DNA from: an uncultured Anaerolineae bacterium
Lineage (GTDB): Bacteria; Chloroflexota; Anaerolineae; Anaerolineales; Villigracilaceae
DNA length: 64,000 bases
Assembly: GCA_937120535.1 (NCBI GenBank)
Contig: CAKZJX010000007.1
Location: forward strand, 1-64,000
Direction: 5' to 3'
A program made the position numbers and the translations under genes. Positions 57,545 to 64,000 of the stretch are shown one piece after another (position 1 is the stretch's first letter; each line of letters opens with the position of its first letter). The notes beneath the pieces are model-generated. The model was not told the origin of the DNA. It did not search any database and saw only the letters and a list, made by a program, of their open reading frames with translations.

Positions 57545-57552
57545 TATAAATA
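57545..57552 (+). promoter_or_regulatory. Late promoter for the ligase-like gene
   Basis: Perfect TATAAATA on the plus strand, about 110 bases before the ATG at 57661. Back to back with the hsp20 late box. Confidence 0.7.
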
Positions 57553-57660
57553 TTCAAAATCTTATAGATTCAACCTAGTAGTTTCCGTTATAATGTCTAT
57601 AAGAAAGGATGTTGACATTAGTCTGGATGTTGGCGCACCAAGAGACTTAGGGGTACAGTA

Positions 57661-58551
57661 ATGGGATTCGAGAAGTATCTACAAGAGGCTGAGATTGCAG
57701 CATCAAAACGCAAAGGCATAATGCATCTAGAAAAAGCCAAGCCATCGGAGTTCTTAGAGCTCGCCCGTGACATTATGAAATCAGGCAACGGGCAAATGAA
57801 AGACGTGAAAATCAGCTTGAAGGTTGACGGTGCTGGTATTCGTTTCGGCAAAGACTCTCAAGGTCGATTCTTCTTTGAAACATCACGCTCTGGCCCTATT
57901 CAACAGAAGAAGGCATTTACAGCGCACGCTTCACAAAAGGATGGCGTAGACCTAACCAGAGCCAACCATTATGATGATATGTATGACCACATCGAAGCTT
58001 CGAATCTCTGGAAAGATTTGCCTCCAGATACGAAGGTTGTGGCTGAAATATTGTATAATCCGATGGCAGAGATTCTACAGGATAAGATCAAGTTTGTTTC
58101 TGTCGCCTATGACAAGAGCAAGTTGGGTTCTCTAATGACCATCATCCCGCTTGATGTTGTTGTCTCATCCACGGGCAAGACGCATGATGACAAAGACAAG
58201 ATCATCGAAGGTCTCTTGAAGAAATCGAATTCTGAAATCAAGGTCGAAAGTGCGAACCTACAAGGAACAACGCTTAATGTCGAAACAATCCTCAAGCCAA
58301 TCTTTGCACTTGGTTCAGACATTGATAGCGTTCTGGCTTCTCGTAAGGCTAGCGACAAAGCGAAGAAAGAACTCTATCAGATCGTGATTCAAAATGTCAA
58401 GGATCAATTGGCTAAATTCATCTTGAATCACCCTGAGATTGTAGGAAAGGATAAATTCGGCCCAGAGATTGAAGGTTTGGTTCTTGACTTGGGTAATAGA
58501 CAATTCAAGGTGACGACTTCAGCATTTAAGGCATCGAAGCAAAAGGTATAA
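57661..58551 (+). CDS. Ligase-superfamily protein with capsid-targeting-like N-terminus
   Basis: 296 residues. The start MGFEKYLQEAEIAASKRKG resembles T4 internal-protein starts, with L-Q-E as a possible gp21 cut site. Motif I is ISLKVDGAGIRF (Lys54), motif III FFFETSRSGP, motif IIIa VVAEILYNPMAE, motif IV IEGLVLDLGN and motif V FKVTTSAFK. All five place it in the covalent nucleotidyltransferase (ligase/capping) superfamily. There is no OB domain, so what it joins is unknown. With a late promoter and this N-terminus it is probably carried in the head. Confidence 0.65.
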   Translation: MGFEKYLQEAEIAASKRKGIMHLEKAKPSEFLELARDIMKSGNGQMKDVKISLKVDGAGIRFGKDSQGRFFFETSRSGPIQQKKAFTAHASQKDGVDLTRANHYDDMYDHIEASNLWKDLPPDTKVVAEILYNPMAEILQDKIKFVSVAYDKSKLGSLMTIIPLDVVVSSTGKTHDDKDKIIEGLLKKSNSEIKVESANLQGTTLNVETILKPIFALGSDIDSVLASRKASDKAKKELYQIVIQNVKDQLAKFILNHPEIVGKDKFGPEIEGLVLDLGNRQFKVTTSAFKASKQKV

Positions 58552-58552
58552 C

Positions 58553-59062
58553 ATGAAAACATTTGTGACGTCCGACTCGCACTTCGGGCACCGAAATATC
58601 ATTAAGTATTGTAATAGACCGTTTAAATCAGTAGAGGAGATGGATTATGCCTTGGAGTCTATTTGGAATAGCTTGGTCGGCCCTGAAGACATTGTTTTTC
58701 ATCTTGGTGATGTTACACTTGCTGGTCCTGATAGGTGCGGCGATCTTCTTAATCGTCTGAACGGTAAAAAGATTCTGATTGCAGGGAATCATGACAGAAA
58801 ATCAATTCAGAACCTCGGATGTTGGAAGAAGGTTTGTGAGAACTTCAATTTCAACTACAAAGGCATAGATGTTCATATGCAACATGTGCCGTGGGTCAAG
58901 ATGAACCCAGGGCATTTGTACTTGCACGGCCATTGCCACGGAACATTGGGTACGTGGAACAAAGGTCAAATTGACGTAGGTGTGGATTGTTGGGATTATG
59001 CGCCTGTTGAGTTGGAAGAGCTAATAGAATTCTGGAGAACAATGAAAAATGACAACGATTAA
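58553..59062 (+). CDS. Metallophosphoesterase (calcineurin-like)
   Basis: 169 residues with the full motif set: VTSDSHFGHRNI (DxH), IVFHLGDVTL (GD), ILIAGNHDRK (GNHD) and LYLHGHCHGT (GHxH). Two metals should be bound. Small phage enzymes of this kind may remove phosphates from nucleotides or nucleic acid ends; substrate unknown. It follows the ligase-like gene by one base, which hints at paired end-processing. Confidence 0.85.
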   Translation: MKTFVTSDSHFGHRNIIKYCNRPFKSVEEMDYALESIWNSLVGPEDIVFHLGDVTLAGPDRCGDLLNRLNGKKILIAGNHDRKSIQNLGCWKKVCENFNFNYKGIDVHMQHVPWVKMNPGHLYLHGHCHGTLGTWNKGQIDVGVDCWDYAPVELEELIEFWRTMKNDND

Positions 59063-59113
59063 AGGAATGGTATATGATTCGTTTGGTTTGCCTGCATTTT
59101 GTCTAGACAAAAG

Positions 59114-59142
59114 GAAAGCTCCGAAAGGAGCTTTCTCTTTTT
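59114..59142 (+). terminator. Terminator of the ligase/phosphoesterase operon
   Basis: Stem GAAAGCTCC / GGAGCTTTC with a GAAA loop, followed by TCTTTTT. It lies in front of the converging Dps-like gene. Confidence 0.9.
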
Positions 59143-59145
59143 GAA

Positions 59146-59574
59146 TCATGTCTTGGTTGATTTAAGTTTCCACGCAAATTTATCCAATTGTGAGATGATT
59201 TCTTGAACCATGTTTGAGGACGTTTCGTCTAGAGAATTCAAAAGCTTAGTAAGATCTTCAGTGGATAACAATTTCAATACCATATCAATGTTTCTATCTT
59301 CATCTGATGAGGGTGAAGGTATTTTAGACCCCTCGATACTAATTAATGCTTTATCGTTGATAGCCATAATTCTTTCTGCTATCACGTCAATTTGCTCATT
59401 TGAATAGTCGCAAATCTCTCCAAAAAGAGCATGAAGTTCTAAGAAGTTCTTTCCCCTAACGTTCCAATGCGCTGATTGCGATGCTCTTCTAATATCCTCT
59501 AATTTAGTCAAAATTGAAGATAGTTTTTTAGACGCATCTCTTTCTTCATTCAAAAACCTTGTAAAGCTTTTCAT
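59146..59574 (-). CDS. Dps-like ferritin with capsid-targeting-like N-terminus
   Basis: 142 residues. MKSFTRFLNEERDASKK resembles a capsid-targeting peptide with an L-N-E cut site. The rest has the Dps signature: SAHWNVRGKNFLELHALFGE and IDVIAERIMAI. Four of five Dps ferroxidase ligands align (His36, His48, Asp63, Glu67, as E. coli His51, His63, Asp78, Glu82); the fifth (Asp67) is Gly52, with Glu53 next to it. Dps dodecamers bind iron and shield DNA from oxidation. Its place next to gp23 and its N-terminus suggest it may enter the capsid with the DNA. Confidence 0.7.
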   Translation of the reverse strand: MKSFTRFLNEERDASKKLSSILTKLEDIRRASQSAHWNVRGKNFLELHALFGEICDYSNEQIDVIAERIMAINDKALISIEGSKIPSPSSDEDRNIDMVLKLLSTEDLTKLLNSLDETSSNMVQEIISQLDKFAWKLKSTKT

Positions 59575-59623
59575 TTTCGTCTTCCGTTCTTATCTAAGGG
59601 CTTCTCAATATCCATTTCTAGAC

Positions 59624-59650
59624 AAAAAAGAGCCCTTGCGGGCTCTTTTT
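59624..59650. terminator. 23: Terminator after the capsid gene, bidirectional
   Basis: Six A, then GAGCCC, TTGC, GGGCTC and five T. It ends the gene 23 transcript ahead of the Dps-like gene. Confidence 0.85.
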
Positions 59651-59668
59651 GATGAAACAACATGCAAA

Positions 59669-61057
59669 TTACATGATGTTCTTGACTGCAGCGATACGGT
59701 AGTAACCGTTCTGACGAGTCCCACCATTGTAGAATGGGTTTGCGACCTTACCATAACGAGTTTTGAAGGCTAGCTTTGGCTGGAAGCTGGCTTGGTCAAC
59801 TGCACGGTACATTTGTAGTGGAACGTATGGGCAGTAGAAGTAACCTGCATCGAATGGGCTGTCGCCTTTGTAGCCAACCATGAAGAAGTTAGCTTGTGCA
59901 TAAGGATCAACATACACCTTCATACGGCCACCGATGGTACCAACGAAAGTTGACTGGGTCCAATCGGAAGTAACGTTCACTTCTAGAGCGCTTGTTGAAA
60001 GGATGTTTGCCATCGCTAGAGCGGATGCCACGTCTGCGGAAACCACTAGGATGTTGCCTTTACCACGACGAGTGTCAGTGGCGATCTTGTTTGCATCGCG
60101 CTCGATCTGGAAGTGTAGGCCCTTGAAACGTTCTGCTGACCAACGACCATCTGCATCGGCTTGTAGGTCGAACACACCAGGCATTGTGGTATCTTCAACT
60201 GCACCTAGCTTAGCCTGAGCATATAGGGTACGTAGGAATTCCCGGTTGATTTCTGCAAGGATCTCGTTGCTTAGAACGTTTGCCAATTCAGTTTCTGCAT
60301 CAAGACCATGAACTGCTTGCATGTCTTGTGCCAATTCAACTGAATACTCAGCCTTCAATGCACGAGTCACTGCAGTAACGCTGATCTTTTCGATTGACAC
60401 TGCCATTTGAGCAGAAATGTCACCTTCGCCTGTTGCAACATCGACGCCGCCGCCGGTGTTTGCCGCGAACGCGAGGTTCACTGCAGTAGCGGTAGCAGTA
60501 GCGTTTGCGCTTAGTTCAAAAGTTGTACCGTTGGTGATAGATGCCACTGTTGCGCCATCTGGAACACCCGCACCGTAAACCAACATACCAACACGTAGGT
60601 CGGAAGTGTCAGCCACGGTAACCGTTGCATCGCCAGCGGTTGTAGCAGCAGCCTTAACGCCTGCAAACATACCTTCGCTGTGAGTGCCTTGACCTGAGAA
60701 GTTGGTCAATGCTTCATTGAACAGTGCTTCTGGGCCTGATTGGTTGTTGTAACGGCTACGTAGAGCGAACACCAAACCAGTAGGCATTGACATTGGCTGA
60801 ACACCGGCAATGTCGAAAGCGATCATTGATGGCATTGCACGGCGTACTAGACCGATTAGGACTGGATCCCACTTTGACACACCGCCGGTCACGTTGGTTG
60901 GGGTTGCCTCATGTAGGTGCTTGTTGTTCTCTTGGTTCTCTAGTAGAACAGCAGTGACGGCTTTACGATAAGGATCGCTAATTGGTGCTAGGTCAGCATG
61001 TTCCAACACTGGTGCCCACTTTTTCACTAGAGCATCTTCTTGAAGAAAATTTTCCAT
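59669..61057 (-). CDS. 23: Major capsid protein gp23
   Basis: 462 residues (T4 gp23 has 521). The propeptide is at the N-terminus; NNKHLHEATPTNVTGG carries a probable gp21 cut after LHE. Mature part with VLIGLVRRAMPSMIAFDIAG, VQPMSMPTGLVFALRSRY, HFQIERDANKIATDTRRGKG and QPKLAFKTRYGKVANPF, typical of T4-like gp23. An insertion rich in Ala, Thr and Val (about residues 130-200) probably forms the surface Ig-like or insertion domain. It is read from a perfect late promoter. Confidence 0.95.
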   Translation of the reverse strand: MENFLQEDALVKKWAPVLEHADLAPISDPYRKAVTAVLLENQENNKHLHEATPTNVTGGVSKWDPVLIGLVRRAMPSMIAFDIAGVQPMSMPTGLVFALRSRYNNQSGPEALFNEALTNFSGQGTHSEGMFAGVKAAATTAGDATVTVADTSDLRVGMLVYGAGVPDGATVASITNGTTFELSANATATATAVNLAFAANTGGGVDVATGEGDISAQMAVSIEKISVTAVTRALKAEYSVELAQDMQAVHGLDAETELANVLSNEILAEINREFLRTLYAQAKLGAVEDTTMPGVFDLQADADGRWSAERFKGLHFQIERDANKIATDTRRGKGNILVVSADVASALAMANILSTSALEVNVTSDWTQSTFVGTIGGRMKVYVDPYAQANFFMVGYKGDSPFDAGYFYCPYVPLQMYRAVDQASFQPKLAFKTRYGKVANPFYNGGTRQNGYYRIAAVKNIM

Positions 61058-61093
61058 TTTTACCTTCCTATGTTAAAAAAATGAATTCTATGT

Positions 61094-61101
61094 TATTTAT
61101 A
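61094..61101 (-). promoter_or_regulatory. 23: Late promoter for gene 23
   Basis: Perfect TATAAATA on the minus strand, 37 bases before the gp23 ATG. Confidence 0.85.
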
Positions 61102-61108
61102 GTTTCAA

Positions 61109-61972
61109 TTATTTCTTAACAGATTTTGAAATCATGCTTGCATATGCTTGGATGCTTGCAGGAATTTCTTGTTTCTGTTCAGAGATAATCTCTTCTTTCT
61201 GTTCTTCTGAAACAGACGCATCATTCTTGAAGTATGCCTCCTTAATTAGGGTGACACCTTTCTCGAATTCCTCGGCGGTTTCAAATTTCTTTGATTCAAC
61301 AAGACCCTTTAGTTTTTCAACGTCAAGTTCCGTCATGCCTTCAGTAATCTTCTTGAATGCCAATTGGCGTCGAGCTTGGTCTAGCTCTTCGCTAATTACC
61401 ACATTCTTCCTTGCAAGTGCTTTGACGTCCTCTTCCAAAGCTGCAACCTTTTCCATTAGTTCGTCAACCATAGAGGTTTGTTCTTCTGGAATGTTGAAAT
61501 TGTGCTCAAGGAATAGGTCACGCAAACCACCGATGAAACTTTCCATAATGTCAAGTTTCACTTGTTGTTTCAAAGCAACTTCATTCTTGGAAGCCCATTC
61601 TTCAACAACATAGCTCAAGTAAGCATCAGCTTCTTCCTTCAACTCGGCTTCTTTGGCGTCGATTGCAGACTTCATTTCTTCTTCAAGTTTTGCCTTGATT
61701 TCAGAAACTCTCTTATCTGTTTCGTAGCCTACAGCAGCCTCGAATAGAATCTTTAGCTTGTCCTGTGCCTCCTCTGAAAGTTGAGTGCCTTCAAACATAG
61801 CAACCAAGTGCTGTTGATAGCCTTCTTCTTTCAACTCTTTTTCTTCTTCATCGTCTTCATCGTCTTCGTCATCTTCCATATCTTCAGTATCGGAAGTTTT
61901 TGCTTCCTCTTCAGATAGGAGTTCCTTCAACGCTTGAAGTCTTTTTTGCTTTTCGTCTTCAGATAGTTGCAT
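61109..61972 (-). CDS. 22: Prohead scaffold gp22
   Basis: About 287 residues from MQLSEDEKQKRLQALKELLS. Very acidic near the N-terminus (DTEDMEDDEDDEDDEEEKE) and almost wholly helical after it, as for the T4 main scaffold protein, which is destroyed by gp21. Several L-x-E and I-x-E sites are present (LLSE, FEEGYQ region, KITE). The order 20-core-21-22-23 is that of T4. Confidence 0.9.
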   Translation of the reverse strand: MQLSEDEKQKRLQALKELLSEEEAKTSDTEDMEDDEDDEDDEEEKELKEEGYQQHLVAMFEGTQLSEEAQDKLKILFEAAVGYETDKRVSEIKAKLEEEMKSAIDAKEAELKEEADAYLSYVVEEWASKNEVALKQQVKLDIMESFIGGLRDLFLEHNFNIPEEQTSMVDELMEKVAALEEDVKALARKNVVISEELDQARRQLAFKKITEGMTELDVEKLKGLVESKKFETAEEFEKGVTLIKEAYFKNDASVSEEQKEEIISEQKQEIPASIQAYASMISKSVKK

Positions 61973-62003
61973 TTGGTGTATCCTCAAAAGTTAGAAATTC
62001 CGT

Positions 62004-62663
62004 TCAATGTTTATTTATCAATTGTGCTAAAACATTCTTAACTGACTCAAGCATTGCTTTTTCTCTTTCAGCGCGATTAGCAATGCGCTTTGCTCGTTTC
62101 TTGGCTTGCAAGAAAGAAACAAATTCCTCATAAAGCAACGTATCATGCAAAAGTGCATCCAATGCCTGTTCATTTTCATAAACTGCTGTAACCAGAGCCT
62201 TGGGGGCTGAAGGGTTCATAACTGCATCAACAGTGTGTAATTTGAAATCTTCACAAACCTCTGAAACGCCTTCTTTCAGGGTTCTTACTGAACCCGAACC
62301 TCTGGTAGATACACCCAACACCACGCCACCTTCCAACATGGCTTGCATGATTTTACCGCATGGGGTATCCAGCACTTTAGCTCGACCGATGTAATCTTTG
62401 CCTTGTTTTGTCATTGATTCAATCAAGATCGCTACACGGTCTGGATTGATTTGAGGGCTATTGGGGTGAGACAATTCACCAACCGCTCTCTTAGTATTTA
62501 CATATTCGGAAACGAAGGAATTTACTTCTCTATCAAGGATGCTTTCTCTGTAGATACGCCTGTTCTTGTTTATCACTTCGGCTTGTGCAAACACGCCTTC
62601 GATAAACCAAGCTTGTCCTTCTTTCTTGCTTTCTGCAATTAGTTCGTTTTCGATTAATAGCAT
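62004..62663 (-). CDS. 21: Prohead protease gp21
   Basis: 219 residues (T4 gp21 has 212). Herpesvirus-type serine protease fold: catalytic His in VGELSHPNSPQINPDRVA and Ser in VVLGVSTRGSGSVRTL; the third residue is in the HTVDAVMNPSAP segment. It cuts scaffold, capsid and internal proteins after L/I-x-E, the sites noted in several proteins here. Its own N-terminus has ENELIAES. Confidence 0.93.
   Translation of the reverse strand: MLLIENELIAESKKEGQAWFIEGVFAQAEVINKNRRIYRESILDREVNSFVSEYVNTKRAVGELSHPNSPQINPDRVAILIESMTKQGKDYIGRAKVLDTPCGKIMQAMLEGGVVLGVSTRGSGSVRTLKEGVSEVCEDFKLHTVDAVMNPSAPKALVTAVYENEQALDALLHDTLLYEEFVSFLQAKKRAKRIANRAEREKAMLESVKNVLAQLINKH
62012..62019 (-). promoter_or_regulatory. 22: Late promoter for gene 22
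   Basis: GATAAATA on the minus strand, 40 bases before the gp22 ATG, inside the end of gene 21. Confidence 0.65.
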
Positions 62664-62665
62664 TT

Positions 62666-62998
62666 TTATTTTCCGTATAGTGTTTTCATGCGAACCTTAG
62701 AGCGAATCATCGATCTCTTGGCTTTTATTTTGCGTGCCGATTTACCAACACGCCAAGCCTTACGAGCGGCTCTTCTTCTCGCTCTTTTTTCTTTTTGGGT
62801 CATCCTAACGAATTTGATTCGATTGCCTTGGCGAACAACCTTATAGCCTTTTCGTTTCACTTTCACTTTACGGACAATCTTGCCCTTGCGAACAACTCGC
62901 TTCATTGCAACTTCATCAAGAAATTCGAGATGATGTGAAGCCTTCCAGTTTTCTAAAAGAGCATCCAGTTTAGCAAGAATTTCTGATTTGTCGAACAT
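62666..62998 (-). CDS. Basic prohead core protein
   Basis: 110 residues, extremely basic from residue 33 on (RVVRKGKIVRKVKVKRKGYK, KEKRARRRAARKAWRVGKSA). The N-terminus has a helix and LEFLDEVAM with a possible L-D-E cut. Such Arg/Lys-rich core proteins lie between genes 20 and 21 in T4-like phages (place of gp67/gp68) and may condense DNA in the head after cleavage. Confidence 0.6.
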   Translation of the reverse strand: MFDKSEILAKLDALLENWKASHHLEFLDEVAMKRVVRKGKIVRKVKVKRKGYKVVRQGNRIKFVRMTQKEKRARRRAARKAWRVGKSARKIKAKRSMIRSKVRMKTLYGK

Positions 62999-62999
62999 A

Positions 63000-63467
63000 T
63001 TATTTCTTCAACCCTACGTTTCCGCAAGCTGTAACGTCAACTGAATATGAACCATCTTGGCCCTTAGTTGCAACAACTTTGCCGTTCATTTTTAGAACGC
63101 CCGTTTCGTTGTCAAAATCAAATTCTTGATCTAGATAATTGTTGTCAGCAAACCAATTCAAAACAGCATCCATGTCCTTCAGTTGGAGAGGTGCTTCGCT
63201 TTCCTTGACTCCCAACATCTTTTCAAGGGCTTTCTCGGTCACGACCACCAAATCCTTAGAACCCATTTCCTTAACGAAAGCCTGTGCTTTAGCCTTTGAT
63301 GCAAATGGGCCACCCACAACATCTTCAGTTTCTTTGTCAAACACGAAGAAAGCTTCTTCGTTTAGCGAATCAAACATTGCCTGGGCCATTTCGTGGCGCA
63401 ACATCTCAATCTTCTCGTGAGCTTTTTCTTGAAGGCTCAAAACAAGTTGTTCTTTGTTGAATAGCAT
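63000..63467 (-). CDS. Prohead core-associated protein
   Basis: 155 residues. An N-terminal helix (LVLSLQEKAHEKIEMLRHEM) ends in MFDSLNEEAFFVFD, with a possible L-N-E cut. The middle has DVVGGPFASKAKAQAFVKEM, an alpha/beta fold. It occupies the gp67/gp68 place and is first after a late promoter. No clear T4 match by sequence. Confidence 0.55.
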   Translation of the reverse strand: MLFNKEQLVLSLQEKAHEKIEMLRHEMAQAMFDSLNEEAFFVFDKETEDVVGGPFASKAKAQAFVKEMGSKDLVVVTEKALEKMLGVKESEAPLQLKDMDAVLNWFADNNYLDQEFDFDNETGVLKMNGKVVATKGQDGSYSVDVTACGNVGLKK

Positions 63468-63495
63468 GCGTAATTCCTTAGTTCAATTTTTTGTT

Positions 63496-63503
63496 TATTT
63501 ATA
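63496..63503 (-). promoter_or_regulatory. Late promoter for the core/protease/scaffold genes
   Basis: Perfect TATAAATA on the minus strand, 29 bases before the ATG at 63467. Confidence 0.8.
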
Positions 63504-63515
63504 TCAAAGACAAAA

Positions 63516-64000
63516 TTAGAATCTGCCTCCACCCATTCCTTCTTCAGGATCGGGTTTAGGTTCATTCTTGATTTGAGAATCAATATCTTTGATTTCTTCA
63601 TCCGTTAGTGAAAGGACGTTCTTCTTAATCCATTCTTGAGAGAAGTATTTACCAACATATGGGTCAAGCTGTTGCATCAATGCAGCGCGGGACTGCCACA
63701 TCTCATTAAACATCAACTCATCCCAATAAGAGTCTGTCTGCCACTTGAATGACAAATGAGCAGAAATTTCATCAAAATCAGAGTCATCCATAATCTTCTT
63801 AGTGATGACCTGAATCTTCAACAATTGAACGAACGTCTCAGAGAACTTAGAGCGTAGGTAATTGATGAATTTTGAGAACTTAACTTCTTCTCTAGTGATT
63901 TCGGCGGAACGTCCCAAATTGAACGTTGCTTCACTTTGTAGGCGAGATATTGGAATGTTCAATGATTTGAACAGCTTTTTGTAGAAGTATTCTACGTCTT
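63516..64000 (-). CDS. 20: Portal protein gp20, C-terminal part (5' partial at the right edge)
   Basis: The frame is open to the window end (DVEYFYKKLFKSLNIPISRL), so the start is outside. IPISRLQSEATFNLGRSAEI, TREEVKFSKFINYLRSKFSE and VGKYFSQEWIKKNVLSLTDE are typical of the T4 portal C-terminal region. The Gly-rich end (EEGMGGGRF) is a common gp20 tail. The portal ring is the gate for DNA and the seed for head assembly. Confidence 0.9.
   Translation of the reverse strand, partial: DVEYFYKKLFKSLNIPISRLQSEATFNLGRSAEITREEVKFSKFINYLRSKFSETFVQLLKIQVITKKIMDDSDFDEISAHLSFKWQTDSYWDELMFNEMWQSRAALMQQLDPYVGKYFSQEWIKKNVLSLTDEEIKDIDSQIKNEPKPDPEEGMGGGRF

Noticed and set aside
1-64000. CRISPR array, insertion sequence or integrase
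   Set aside because: No spaced direct repeats, transposase or recombinase motifs were seen. Repeats found are short tandem coding repeats.

Overview
The window is part of a T4-like myovirus genome that infects a Gram-negative bacterium. It carries recognisable T4 virion genes: baseplate gp25 and gp6, neck gp13 and gp14, sheath stabiliser gp15, both terminase subunits, portal gp20, prohead protease gp21, scaffold gp22 and capsid gp23. It also carries the T4 replication and recombination set: gp43, gp44, gp62, RegA, gp41, UvsX, UvsY, UvsW and DNA ligase. A holin/transglycosylase/Rz/Rz1 lysis cassette points to a host with an outer membrane. Late promoters of the TATAAATA type precede most virion genes, although none of gp55, gp33 or gp45 lies in the window. 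I see no tRNA gene and no CRISPR array.

Layout. 1-6.9 kb (+): end of a long tail protein, lysis cassette, PhoH, baseplate wedge genes. 6.9-9.4 kb (-): terminase small subunit and neck genes behind one late promoter. 9.5-20.3 kb (-): DNA ligase, gp41 helicase, uvsX broken into two genes by a split intein with a homing endonuclease between the halves, a deaminase, an RNA ligase and many small early genes. 20.4-26.1 kb (+): large terminase with a mini-intein, then adhesin-like tail proteins. 26.2-34.1 kb (-): a gp2-like gene, then small early genes each close behind a sigma70-like promoter, an Rnl1-type RNA ligase and dUTPase. 34.2-41.8 kb (-): DNA polymerase, a PARP-like protein, RegA and clamp loader. 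41.9-46.1 kb (-): a GC-rich tail-fibre module with a glycosidase-like barrel and a collagen-like protein. 46.2-51.4 kb (-): QueD-like protein, polymerase-A-like protein, UvsW, UvsY and a tail-tube-like protein. 51.5-59.1 kb (+, with Hsp20 on -): ribonucleotide reductase, thioredoxin-like protein, nucleotidyltransferase, nuclease-like, ligase-like and phosphoesterase genes. 59.1-64.0 kb (-): Dps-like protein, then the gp23-gp22-gp21-core-gp20 head cluster read from the right.

Three things stand out. First, there are two inteins: a fractured uvsX with a free-standing EDxHD-type endonuclease (itself frameshifted near its end), and a 182-residue intein in the terminase. Second, several non-structural proteins begin with a short S/F-x-x-F-L-x-E peptide like the T4 capsid-targeting sequence, with a gp21-type L/I-x-E site. 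They are a polymerase-beta-like nucleotidyltransferase, a ligase-like protein and a Dps-like ferritin; a PARP-like protein has a similar peptide internally. This suggests a set of enzymes packaged in the head. Third, many small early genes on the minus strand are broken by in-frame stops or one-base indels, while all large core genes are intact. That pattern suggests either real decay of accessory genes or localised sequence error.

Early genes share a compact promoter style (TAGAC or TTGACA, about 17 bp, TATAAT). Several of these promoters sit inside the terminator hairpin of the gene upstream, with the -35 box in the loop.
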